Positions 48,281-56,641 of a DNA stretch of 64,000 bases are shown piece by piece (the stretch's first letter is position 1; each line of letters starts with the position of its first letter). This DNA comes from Pedobacter sp. SL55. Its GTDB lineage: Bacteria; Bacteroidota; Bacteroidia; Sphingobacteriales; Sphingobacteriaceae. The notes below the pieces were generated by a model, which did not search any database, was not told where the DNA came from, and worked only from the letters and a program-made list of their open reading frames with translations. Location of the stretch: NCBI RefSeq assembly GCF_026625705.1, contig NZ_CP113059.1, positions 3,038,001-3,102,000 on the forward strand, given 5' to 3'. The position numbers were made by a program, and so were the translations under genes.

Positions 48281-48354
48281 TTGCCACAGATGCACAGATG
48301 GATTTTAATTGCATAATTTAAACTAGATCACTGATATCAGTGCATCTGTGGCAA
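48281..48354. repeat. Intergenic inverted repeat, agccacagat family
   Basis: Perfect arms ttgccacagatgca (48281-48294) and tgcatctgtggcaa (48341-48354), in the gap between the LacI and mnmA genes. Fourth copy of the palindrome family. Confidence 0.85.
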
Positions 48355-48361
48355 ATATAAG

Positions 48362-49381
48362 CTACCTGCTACTCGATTTTCTTACCTGCAATTCCGTGTC
48401 TAGCAAAACGGTTTCGGCAGGGCCGATGTCTTTTCCCTTTACCAAATTAATTAACGTTTGTGCTGCCAATTCTCCAATTTGTTTTGATGGTTGACGTACG
48501 GTGCTTAAAGGTGGGTTTAGGATAGGAGCAAGATCAGAGTTGCTGAAACCTATCAAAGCAATATCCTCTGGTATTTTGTAGTGATGATCGTTTAAATAGG
48601 CAAGCGTTTTGGTGCTCAATAAATCTGTAGCTGTAAAAATAGCTTCTGGTTGTTGTAAAAGCAGGTCGGCCATGGCTTTGGCAATATGCTCGTCTGCCTT
48701 TTGTGGGTCCGAAGTATTACAAAACTTAACCAGCTCTTCCTTGTAAGGTATCTGATGTGCTGCCAGCGCTTGCTTGTATCCTTCGAAACGCTCGTGTGTC
48801 ATCGCTAAAGTAGATTTGCTGCTTAAATGGGCTATTTTTGTGTGTCCAGCTAAAATGAGATGTGCTGTTGCTTGGTAGGCGCCTTGAATATTGTTGGCAG
48901 TAACCTTATGTACATCTAATTCTCCCGTTATCCTGTCGAAAAGCACAATAGGGAAGCCTTGCGATTGCAATTCTTTCAGATGGCTAAAATCGGTAGTTTG
49001 AAAAGATGGAGAAATCATAATTCCATCTACACCGCTTGCATATAAAAGGTTAATGCAGGCTTTTTCCTGTTCATAAGATTCCTTGCTCTGCATAATGATA
49101 ATTTGGTAGCCGCTTTCCGTACAAATTTGATCAATCCCATCAAGCATTTGTGCTACAAAACTATTATCTATGGCGCAGATGACCACACCAATAGAACGTG
49201 TCTTCCCAACTTTTAAGCTTCTAGCCATTCGGTTGGGCACGTAATTGTGTGCTTTAGCGTAGGCTAATACCAATTTTTTGGTTTCCTCTCCAATTTCGTG
49301 GCTATCGGTAAGCGCTCTCGAAACCGTAGAAACCGAAATATTTAAAGCTTTAGAAATATCGCGAAGGGTTATGTTGCTCAT
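48362..49381 (-). CDS. LacI-family transcriptional regulator
   Basis: 339 residues. N-terminal LacI HTH 'NITLRDISKALNISVSTVSR' with hinge 'NYVPNRMARSLKVGKTRSIG', then a periplasmic-binding-protein-like ligand domain ('DGIMISPSFQTTDF', 'EAIFTATDLLSTKTLAYLND', 'EDIALIGFSNSDLAPILNPP'). It likely represses carbohydrate genes and responds to a sugar. The palindromes at 26133 and 34534 fit its type of operator and lie in the uronic-acid glycan locus 7 to 22 kb away, so it is a candidate regulator for that locus (inference). No sugar genes are adjacent. Confidence 0.92.
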   Translation of the reverse strand: MSNITLRDISKALNISVSTVSRALTDSHEIGEETKKLVLAYAKAHNYVPNRMARSLKVGKTRSIGVVICAIDNSFVAQMLDGIDQICTESGYQIIIMQSKESYEQEKACINLLYASGVDGIMISPSFQTTDFSHLKELQSQGFPIVLFDRITGELDVHKVTANNIQGAYQATAHLILAGHTKIAHLSSKSTLAMTHERFEGYKQALAAHQIPYKEELVKFCNTSDPQKADEHIAKAMADLLLQQPEAIFTATDLLSTKTLAYLNDHHYKIPEDIALIGFSNSDLAPILNPPLSTVRQPSKQIGELAAQTLINLVKGKDIGPAETVLLDTELQVRKSSSR

Positions 49382-49699
49382 TTTTAAAATCCCTATAAAG
49401 GTAAGGTAAATTGCGAAAACTACTAAATTCTCTTTTTTTTGATCTGTTGTTTAGCTCGATTTGTAATTGAGAGCGATTTGATAGCTATATCCATTCATAA
49501 TTAATAAGGATGTAAATCTGCTTTAGTTAAACCAGATTTTTTAAGCTTTAAACTGCTTTTTTTGAAAATATTTAGTTTTTAACTGTATATTTTTTATTGT
49601 TTTTTTATGTTTATTTTGAATTTTATGTTATTTTTTTAGTTTTTTGTGTTGATTTTTTGATGTAAAATTATTATATATGTGTAAAATATTTACCTGTAT
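49382..49699. other. 318-bp very AT-rich gap
   Basis: Divergent promoter region for the LacI gene and the ATP-grasp gene. Dominated by T-runs and tttta words from 49560 onward; no repeat element, RNA gene or coding region seen. Confidence 0.6.
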
Positions 49700-51145
49700 A
49701 TGATTTTTGAAAATTATTTTAACGAATACAAGTTAATTTCTGGTGTTTTTGATGAAATGAAAGGTGTTGATGGGGTTAGAAAGCATTATGATTTGTTTAT
49801 GTCGGCATTTCAAGAGGTAAATTCTTCTGAAATGGCACTTAAAGACGAGCTTGCTAAAAAACTTTTTCTAACACAAGGAATTACTTTTACGGTATATAGT
49901 AGTGGCGAAGGAATAGAGAAAATTTTCCCTTTCGATATTTATCCGCGAATTATCCAGGCCGCCGAATGGGAGTTTATAGAAAAAGGCATAAAACAGCGTT
50001 TAAAAGCACTTAATATTTTCCTCAAAGATGTGTATAGTCATCAGTTTATTATTAAAGATGGCATCATTCCGGCTTCGCTTATTTACTCTTGCCCTAATTA
50101 TTTAAGAGAGATGATGAACGTTGAGGTGCCTTTTAATATTTATACGCACATCAGCGGTATTGATTTAATTAGAGATCACGATGGTTCTTATTACGTGCTA
50201 GAAGATAACCTGCGTACACCATCTGGAGTGAGTTATATGCTCGAAAATAGAAGTATCAGCTATCGTTTGTTCCCCAATCAAATTCCAGAAAATAAGGTTA
50301 GGCCAGTAAGCGACTATCCAGATTTATTGATGAAAAACCTGCTGGGCTTGGGCAACAGGCATACCAGTAGACCAACGGTGGTGCTTTTAACGCCAGGTAT
50401 TTACAATTCGGCTTATTTTGAGCATACCACGTTGGCTCGTTTAATGGGCATAGAATTGGTAGAAGGTAGGGATTTGGTGGTAGATAACCATAAAGTGTAC
50501 ATGCGAACTACCAAAGGTTTAAAACGTGTTGATGTAATTTATCGTAGGGTAGATGATGAGTTTTTAGACCCACTGATTTTTAGGCCTGACAGTATGTTGG
50601 GAGTTCCGGGCATTTACCATGCTTACAGAAAAGGCAATGTAGCCATTATTAATGCCATGGGTAATGGCGTTGCCGATGATAAAGCGGTTTATGCTTATGT
50701 GCCTGATATGATTAAATACTATTTGAACGAAGAGCCTATACTTAAAAATGTACCTACTTTGAGAATGGAAAATGAAGATGAAAGGGAACATGCTTTACAA
50801 AATCTTCATAACATGGTGGTAAAAAGAACCAACGAGAGTGGTGGCTATGGCATGTTAATTGGCAACACTGCTACAGAAACCGAACTGAAAGAATTCGCAG
50901 AAGAAATACAGAAATCGCCGCGACAGTTCATTGCCCAGCCTATCATCAGTTTATCATCTGCCCCTTGTTACATTGATGGTAAATTGCAACCACGCAGGGT
51001 AGATTTGAGGCCTTTTGCATTAAGCGGTCCAGATGGGGTAGAAATTGTACCAGGTGGCTTAACTAGGGTAGCATTAAAAGAAGGCTCTATCGTAGTAAAT
51101 TCGTCGCAAGGTGGCGGCAGTAAAGATACTTGGGTAGTAGATTAG
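49700..51145 (+). CDS. Circularly permuted ATP-grasp type 2 protein
   Basis: 481 residues. CP_ATPgrasp family (DUF404/DUF407): 'QGITFTVYSSGEGIEKIFPF', 'FDIYPRIIQAAEWEFIEKGI', 'DLIRDHDGSYYVLEDNLRTP' (ATP/Mg ligands), 'VKRTNESGGYGMLIG' and 'FIAQPIISLSSAPCY'. Such proteins are predicted amide- or peptide-ligases, and in many genomes occur with an alpha-E protein and a transglutaminase-like protein exactly as here. The reaction is unknown. The stop codon lies inside a gattagggattaggg repeat. Confidence 0.88.
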   Translation: MIFENYFNEYKLISGVFDEMKGVDGVRKHYDLFMSAFQEVNSSEMALKDELAKKLFLTQGITFTVYSSGEGIEKIFPFDIYPRIIQAAEWEFIEKGIKQRLKALNIFLKDVYSHQFIIKDGIIPASLIYSCPNYLREMMNVEVPFNIYTHISGIDLIRDHDGSYYVLEDNLRTPSGVSYMLENRSISYRLFPNQIPENKVRPVSDYPDLLMKNLLGLGNRHTSRPTVVLLTPGIYNSAYFEHTTLARLMGIELVEGRDLVVDNHKVYMRTTKGLKRVDVIYRRVDDEFLDPLIFRPDSMLGVPGIYHAYRKGNVAIINAMGNGVADDKAVYAYVPDMIKYYLNEEPILKNVPTLRMENEDEREHALQNLHNMVVKRTNESGGYGMLIGNTATETELKEFAEEIQKSPRQFIAQPIISLSSAPCYIDGKLQPRRVDLRPFALSGPDGVEIVPGGLTRVALKEGSIVVNSSQGGGSKDTWVVD

Positions 51146-51315
51146 GGATTAGGGATTAGGGATTAGGGGTCAGGTATCAGTGGTCAGGTATTAGGTGTTA
51201 GTTTTAAGGCTATTAACTATAAACCAACAAACTAAACAACCAAACAGCCAACAAGCCAAACAACTAAACAACTAACAAGCTAAACAACCAAAAAAACAAC
51301 AAACCAAAGAAAAAC
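51146..51315. repeat. ttaggg-type repeat and aaacaacca low-complexity stretch
   Basis: Three copies of 'gggatta' and 'ggtcaggta(t/t)cag' words directly after the stop codon, then about 90 bases of 'aacaaccaaac' words before the next start. Related to arrays at 41415 and 55304. Confidence 0.7.
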
Positions 51316-52244
51316 ATGCTCAGTAGAGTTGCAGAAAATATATTTTGGATGAGTCGCTATATGGAGCGCACAAACTTCCAGTTAAGAATACTTAGAACTT
51401 ATTACATTGCCTCGCAAGATGGGGTGCCTTTTGTAAAGTGGGACGAAGTTTTTAGGTACTATAACCAGGGGATGCCTGCCGAAAAAGGCATGAGTGCTAA
51501 CGAAGTGCTTAATTTTATCCTTTTTGATAGGGATAACGAAAGTTCTGTAGTAAATAACATTTTTAGAGCCAGAGAAAATGCCCGAAGTGCACAAGACCAT
51601 ATTACCAAAGAACTTTGGCAATGCTTAAATGATTTTTATCATTTTATTAGAGATAAAGCTTTACAAAGACAGCTTAACCATGGCGATCCGGTTAGTGTGC
51701 TAGACCAATTAATTAAGCAATGCATGCTCTATTATGGTATTGTAGATATTTCTATGTTTAGGAGCGAAGGTTTTAACTACCTCAATACCGGTAAGTACGT
51801 AGAAAGATTGCTGCAAATCATCAGTTCCTTAAATATGCAAATTGCAAGAACCAATGGAGAAATTAAGGATAGCATGGACATTGTGAGTTGGCGTTATTTC
51901 TTAGTGTCTATTTCGGGTTACGAGTACATTTAAAATCTCATTCGGGTACGGTAAATCCTGCACTCATATTTAAACAGGTATTGTACGAAATGCATTTTCC
52001 TCATTCTATAGCTTACAGCATAGCGCAATTAAATAGATATGCCCAACGCTTAAAACCAGAAAGCTTAGAAGACAGCTTTGATAAACTTGAGTTTGCTATT
52101 GGAAAAGCCGCCGCGATACTGAAATATAATAGTCCAGGTTCAGATTGCGAAGCTCAATTGGCTTTATTACAGTCTATCGAAACTAACATTATCAATGTTG
52201 TTCAAGTATTTAACGAATATTATTTTGGTTCATTAGTTCATTAG
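51316..52244 (+). CDS. Alpha-E domain protein (DUF403), frame broken near 51924
   Basis: About 310 residues restored. The start 'MLSRVAENIFWMSRYMERTN' is the alpha-E signature. The all-helical domain continues with 'NVFRAREN-like' region 'NNIFRARENARSAQDHITKE'. The first frame stops at 51933 after 'SISGYEYI'; adding one base near 51924 gives 'GYE-x-HLKSHSGTVNPALI' and continues to 52244. Partner of the ATP-grasp protein; exact role unknown. The last residues and the stop lie inside a 'ttcattagttca' repeat. Confidence 0.88.
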
Positions 52245-52310
52245 TTCACTTGCTGATTGGTTCACTTGTTCATTAGTTCACTTGCTCATTGGTTCATTTT
52301 CTCATTTAAT
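52228..52310. repeat. Tandem 'ttcattagttcacttgctcattgg' words
   Basis: About seven degenerate 10-14-base words (ttcattagttca, cttgctgattggttca and so on) starting within the last codons of the alpha-E gene and running into the gap. Confidence 0.7.
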
Positions 52311-52383
52311 TATTTACTCATTTCTGCTTCAACACCAACCTATGCGCAATCGTAATTCGTAAATCTAAAATCGTCAATCAAAA

Positions 52384-53355
52384 ATGCCTACATATCATAT
52401 CAAACACGTCACAAAATATAGCTATCCATCTGCGGTAACTGATAGTGCCAATCAAATCATATTAAGTCCGCCAACAACACCTTATCAGGATATTGTACAA
52501 CACGAAATCAAAATTAACCCAGCCACTTCGGTAGATAGTTTTTACGATTATTTTGGAAACAAAGTGGGCGTGTTTACCATAGTGCCGCCCCATACAGATT
52601 TGGCCATTGTGGTAGAGGCCGAAGTGGTCACAAAAAAAGTTCCAGCTCCAAATGATTTTTGGCCAGCTAAAAACCAGTGGGAAAATATTGTGTCTCTGGC
52701 TAATCATATCGAGTTTCTCGATTTTATGAAACCTGGTGCTTCTCAATCTTTAAAACAAATTAAGCAAGAAATAGATGGACTGGTAAGTAAAGAAATGACA
52801 GTTTTTCAATTGGTAAATGAACTTTCATCTTATGTTTATGGTTTACTTACTTATCAAAAAGGAGTTACCAATGTAGAAACAGATATCGATCAAATTTGGG
52901 AGTTAAAAGCTGGGGTTTGTCAGGATTTTGCACATTTGCTAATAGAGATGCTGCGGTTGTACCAAGTACCCTCTAGGTATGTGAGTGGCTATATTTGTCC
53001 GGCGGGTAACGAGTTAAGAGGCATTGGCGCTACCCACGCTTGGGTAGAGGCTTACATACCAGATTACGGATGGATAGGCATTGACCCAACAAACAATTGC
53101 TTGGTAGGCGATAGGCACATCCGCATTGCTTTTGGACGTAATTTTAACGATTGCACACCTGTAAAAGGCACTTATAAAGGTTCTTCTGCGCATACTTTAT
53201 CGGTAGCGGTTATCATTACCAACGAAAAAATTAAAATGGAAGAAGAATTGGTAACAGCAACTGATGCTTATGTAAAAGAAGTAGAAGAACCGATTGCCAT
53301 TGTTAATTCTTACCAGAAATTTATTGAAATGCAACAGCAGCAGCAACAGCAATAA
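52384..53355 (+). CDS. Transglutaminase-like cysteine peptidase family protein
   Basis: 323 residues. N-terminal bacterial transglutaminase-like beta domain ('YHIKHVTKYSYPSAVTDSAN'), then the transglutaminase core with Cys in 'LKAGVCQDFAHLLIEM', His in 'GATHAWVEAYIP' and Asp in 'IGIDPTNN'. The full triad is present. Likely cleaves or transfers an amide bond, working with the ATP-grasp and alpha-E proteins. The C-terminus ends in a run of Gln residues encoded by cag/caa repeats, outside the fold. Confidence 0.9.
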   Translation: MPTYHIKHVTKYSYPSAVTDSANQIILSPPTTPYQDIVQHEIKINPATSVDSFYDYFGNKVGVFTIVPPHTDLAIVVEAEVVTKKVPAPNDFWPAKNQWENIVSLANHIEFLDFMKPGASQSLKQIKQEIDGLVSKEMTVFQLVNELSSYVYGLLTYQKGVTNVETDIDQIWELKAGVCQDFAHLLIEMLRLYQVPSRYVSGYICPAGNELRGIGATHAWVEAYIPDYGWIGIDPTNNCLVGDRHIRIAFGRNFNDCTPVKGTYKGSSAHTLSVAVIITNEKIKMEEELVTATDAYVKEVEEPIAIVNSYQKFIEMQQQQQQQ

Positions 53356-53458
53356 TCTCTATCTCCTTATTGCACAGTTTAATACTAAAGGTGTTGATAA
53401 GTTAGAACGGCATAGCTAGTTTAAATTTCGGATATTTAACCTTCCATTTTGTTTAAAT

Positions 53459-55303
53459 ATGAAGTTAGTAATTGCCGAAAAGCCATCTGTAGGACGTGAA
53501 TTAGCCAAAGTTTTTGGTGCAACTACTCGTAAAGATGGCTACATAGAAGGAAAGGGTTATTCTTTTACCTGGGCCTTTGGCCATTTGCTGCAATTGGCAC
53601 CACCGCAAGAATATGGTTTTTACGGTTGGCGTAAAGAGCATTTGCCTATGCTGCCGCAAAAATTCAAACTTTCTATCCGTAAAATTAAAACAAAGGATGG
53701 GATGGTAGAAGATCCGGGAGTGCGCAAACAACTGGATATTATACAGAAACTGTTCGACGAATGTACCGAAATTATTGTGGCAACGGATGCTGGGCGTGAG
53801 GGCGAGCTAATTTTTAGGTACATCTATTCTTATCTAAAATGCAAAAAGCCTTTTAAGCGCTTGTGGATTTCTTCGCAAACCGACGAAGCTATTAAAGATG
53901 GTTTTAGAAACTTAAAGCCTGGCACAGAATACGATACTTTATTTAGTTCTGCGCATTGCCGTTCGGTTTCTGATTGGTTGGTGGGTATGAACGCTACGCA
54001 AGCGTTAAGTATTTCTGCTGGAAATAGGAGTGTGTTGTCTTTAGGAAGGGTACAAACCCCAACCTTGGCTATGATTTGTGCTCGTTACCTCGAAATCAAA
54101 AATTTTGTGCCTAAAACTTATTTCCAAATTGGCATTCAGTTAGATAAAGACGGACAATTGTTTAAGGCCATTTCTGTAGATAATTTTGATACCAAGGAAG
54201 AAAGCGAAGCCATTTTTGCAAAAGTAGAAGACGTAGCTTCGGGTTTTAGCAATGGCGGAAACATTACTGCCGTAGAAGCCAAACCTAGAAAAGAACCACC
54301 ACCGCTGTTGCACGATTTAAGTAGCTTGCAACAAGAAGCAAACAAACGCAATGGCTTTACTGCCGATCAAACTTTGGGTTTATTGCAAAACCTGTACGAG
54401 AGCAAATTGGTAACCTATCCGCGTACAGGCAGCCGCTACATTGGCGATGATATTTTTGCTACCGTGCCAACGTTAATTGCCAGCTTAACAGATCATCCGC
54501 AATTTGCAAAACAGGCAATAGCTTTAGGCGAAATGACGCTTAATAAGAGGAGTGTAAATGCCAAAAAAGTAACCGACCACCATGCTGTGCTCACTACGGG
54601 TATTAAGCCAGGTTCGTTAAGTAAAGATCATCAGGCCATTTACGATATGGTAGCCGGGCGTATGCTCGAAGCTTTTCATCAAGAATGCGTAAAAGAAGTA
54701 ACAAAAATTACCATTCAATCGGAAATTACTTTTATGGCCAATGGTACGGTAATCCGCTCTGCGGGATGGCGCTCGGTATTTAATGATGTAGAAGACGATA
54801 AGAAAGACGAGGATAATCCAGCTTTGCCAAAAGTAAAAAAAGGAGAGGCCTTGCCTATTGTTAACAAAGCTTTGCTAGAGAAACAAACTAAGCCAAAGGC
54901 GATGTATAACGAAGCGTCCTTGTTAAAATCTTTAGAAACCTGTGGTAAGGAAATTGAAGACGAAGAACTGCGTTATGCCATGAAAGATAGCGGTTTGGGT
55001 ACGCCAGCTACTCGTGCGGCTATTATCGAAACCTTGTTAACAAGAGAATACATCATCCGCGAAAAGCGAAATCTAGTGCCAACCGCTAAAGGTTTGGCGG
55101 TGTACGATATTGTAAAAGAAAAACGAATTGCACAAGCTGAGTTAACTGGCGCTTGGGAGAAACGCTTAGAAGAAATTAGATCTGGAGGTACTTCGGTACA
55201 AGAGTTTAAAAGCGAAATTATAGATTATACCCGTAGCATTACACAAGAGCTATTAACAGATGGCGCTGCTATATCTAGTCAGTTGGCAGCACCTGCAGTT
55301 TAG
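53459..55303 (+). CDS. topB: DNA topoisomerase III
   Basis: 614 residues. Toprim domain with 'AEKPSVGRELAKVFG' and 'VATDAGREGELIFRYI' (acidic metal ligands), and the active-site Tyr in 'SKLVTYPRTGSRYI'. Type IA enzyme that decatenates single-stranded DNA. It ends soon after the core, with no Cys zinc-finger tail. TopB often rides on conjugative elements in Bacteroidetes, but no conjugation genes are in this window. The stop is followed by gggattagggact repeats. Confidence 0.94.
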   Translation: MKLVIAEKPSVGRELAKVFGATTRKDGYIEGKGYSFTWAFGHLLQLAPPQEYGFYGWRKEHLPMLPQKFKLSIRKIKTKDGMVEDPGVRKQLDIIQKLFDECTEIIVATDAGREGELIFRYIYSYLKCKKPFKRLWISSQTDEAIKDGFRNLKPGTEYDTLFSSAHCRSVSDWLVGMNATQALSISAGNRSVLSLGRVQTPTLAMICARYLEIKNFVPKTYFQIGIQLDKDGQLFKAISVDNFDTKEESEAIFAKVEDVASGFSNGGNITAVEAKPRKEPPPLLHDLSSLQQEANKRNGFTADQTLGLLQNLYESKLVTYPRTGSRYIGDDIFATVPTLIASLTDHPQFAKQAIALGEMTLNKRSVNAKKVTDHHAVLTTGIKPGSLSKDHQAIYDMVAGRMLEAFHQECVKEVTKITIQSEITFMANGTVIRSAGWRSVFNDVEDDKKDEDNPALPKVKKGEALPIVNKALLEKQTKPKAMYNEASLLKSLETCGKEIEDEELRYAMKDSGLGTPATRAAIIETLLTREYIIREKRNLVPTAKGLAVYDIVKEKRIAQAELTGAWEKRLEEIRSGGTSVQEFKSEIIDYTRSITQELLTDGAAISSQLAAPAV

Positions 55304-55818
55304 GGATTAGGGACTAGGTGTCAGTGGTCAGGTATTAGTGGCTAGGTGTTAGTGGTTAGGAGTTAGTCTTGATTTTCAGTATTACATTATTTCCGTTTTT
55401 TAGTGGGGTGGTAGCATACCAAAGTATTTCCTTTATAAATTAGACCACAAATCATTTCCCTTAATCCATCGAAGTAAAAATTACCGTCCAATGTTCATTC
55501 CTGTTGGCTTTAGCCAACGGTATATCTCAAAATTCCATTAAAGGCTTTAGCCAAATCTACTTTTAGCTAACTAGCTCCTTGTACCTAATCCCTAGCCCTT
55601 CATTTAACTGAAGCTAATGTAAAACCTCTTATAGCATTTACAGCTATTCAACCAGACTAATCCCTAACCCATAATTTAACTGAAGCCAATATAAAATCTC
55701 TTATAGCACTTGCAGCTATTCATTCAAACTAATCCCTAAAACCTAATCCCTAACCCCTGATCCTTTAATTAAAACTTTCCGTCAAAAAATCTTGTTATGC
55801 TTAGTAAAGAACGAAATT
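55304..55818. repeat. 515-bp repeat-rich gap bounded by inverted ttaggg-type words
   Basis: Begins with 'gggattagggactaggtgtcagtgg' words (55304-55375) and ends with their reverse complements ('actaatccctaaccc', 55662-55765). Between them: a 'gttggctttagccaac' hairpin (about 55503-55518), and a 72-base direct repeat, 'tttaactgaagc(t/c)aat(g/a)taaaa', at 55603 and 55675. No gene seen. Confidence 0.7.
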
Positions 55819-56196
55819 ATGTTAAGCATTATAAGAGAAACACCACCACATGTATTTGGCGTTAGAGCCACGGGCCAAGTAACGGCCGAAGATCTTAAAA
55901 GTGTATTGTTGCCCGGGCTAGAGGTGCTTACACAGCAATATGGCGAAATTTATTACCTATTGGTATTAGAAACACCCGTTGAAAATTTTACTGCTGGAGC
56001 TTGGTTTCAAGATATGATTGCGGGCCTAAAGCATTTTACCAAATGGAAAAAAGCGGCCATAGTTACCGACGAAAAAGCAGTAGAAAAATTTACAGATGCT
56101 TTTAGTTATGTCGCCCCAGGAGAGTTCAAAGGCTTTCCTATGGCGCTTTTAGATGATGCAATAGATTGGTTAAATGTTAAAGATGAGGCACAATGA
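55819..56196 (+). CDS. SpoIIAA-like (STAS-fold, CRAL-TRIO-like) protein
   Basis: 125 residues from ATG 55819, chosen over an upstream TTG because conserved sequence begins at 'MLSIIRETPPHVFGVRATGQ'. The fold pattern of the SpoIIAA-like family is visible: 'GVRATGQVTAEDLKSVLLPG' and 'WFQDMIAGLKHFTKWKKAAI'. Function in this family is unknown, often stress linked. Its stop overlaps the next start (ATGA), so translation is coupled. Confidence 0.75.
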   Translation: MLSIIRETPPHVFGVRATGQVTAEDLKSVLLPGLEVLTQQYGEIYYLLVLETPVENFTAGAWFQDMIAGLKHFTKWKKAAIVTDEKAVEKFTDAFSYVAPGEFKGFPMALLDDAIDWLNVKDEAQ

Positions 56197-56630
56197 GATG
56201 GATTAAAAATATAGCTGCAGGGCTGGTAGGTTCGGTAGCCTTAAACATACTTCACGAAATCGTGAGAAAAAATGTAAATAATGCGCCAGAGGTAAATTTA
56301 CTTGGTGCCGAAGCAGTCAATAAAACTTTAAGTGAATACGGAAGGCCAATACAAAACCCTAAAGATTTGCATAAAGTGACTTTGGAGCTAGACTTAATAG
56401 CCAACGCCGCATATTACAGCGCTATTGGCGGCAGTGGTAAATACATTTGGCCAAAAGCAATAGTTATGGGTTTAAGCGCTGGTATTGGAGCTTTAAAACT
56501 TCCTAAACCTTTGGGCCTAGATCCAACGCCTGTAGCAGAAACCAGTCAAAAACAAGCCTTAACCGTTGGTTATTATTTATTTGGGGCACTGGTAACCGCT
56601 ATAACACTAAAAACAATTTTAAAACCTTAA
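56193..56630 (+). CDS. Small membrane protein of unknown function
   Basis: 145 residues. Predicted helices near residues 5-20, 85-105 and 120-142 ('VGYYLFGALVTAITLKTIL') suggest an inner-membrane protein. I do not recognise a family. Overlaps the upstream gene by 4 bases and precedes a general-stress-type gene by 11 bases, so it belongs to this small operon. Confidence 0.65.
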   Translation: MRWIKNIAAGLVGSVALNILHEIVRKNVNNAPEVNLLGAEAVNKTLSEYGRPIQNPKDLHKVTLELDLIANAAYYSAIGGSGKYIWPKAIVMGLSAGIGALKLPKPLGLDPTPVAETSQKQALTVGYYLFGALVTAITLKTILKP

Positions 56631-56641
56631 AATACAAAACA

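Noticed and set aside
53459..55303. topB as a sign of an integrative conjugative element
   Set aside because: No integrase, relaxase, tra genes or attachment-site repeats in the surrounding sequence; chromosomal topB is common.
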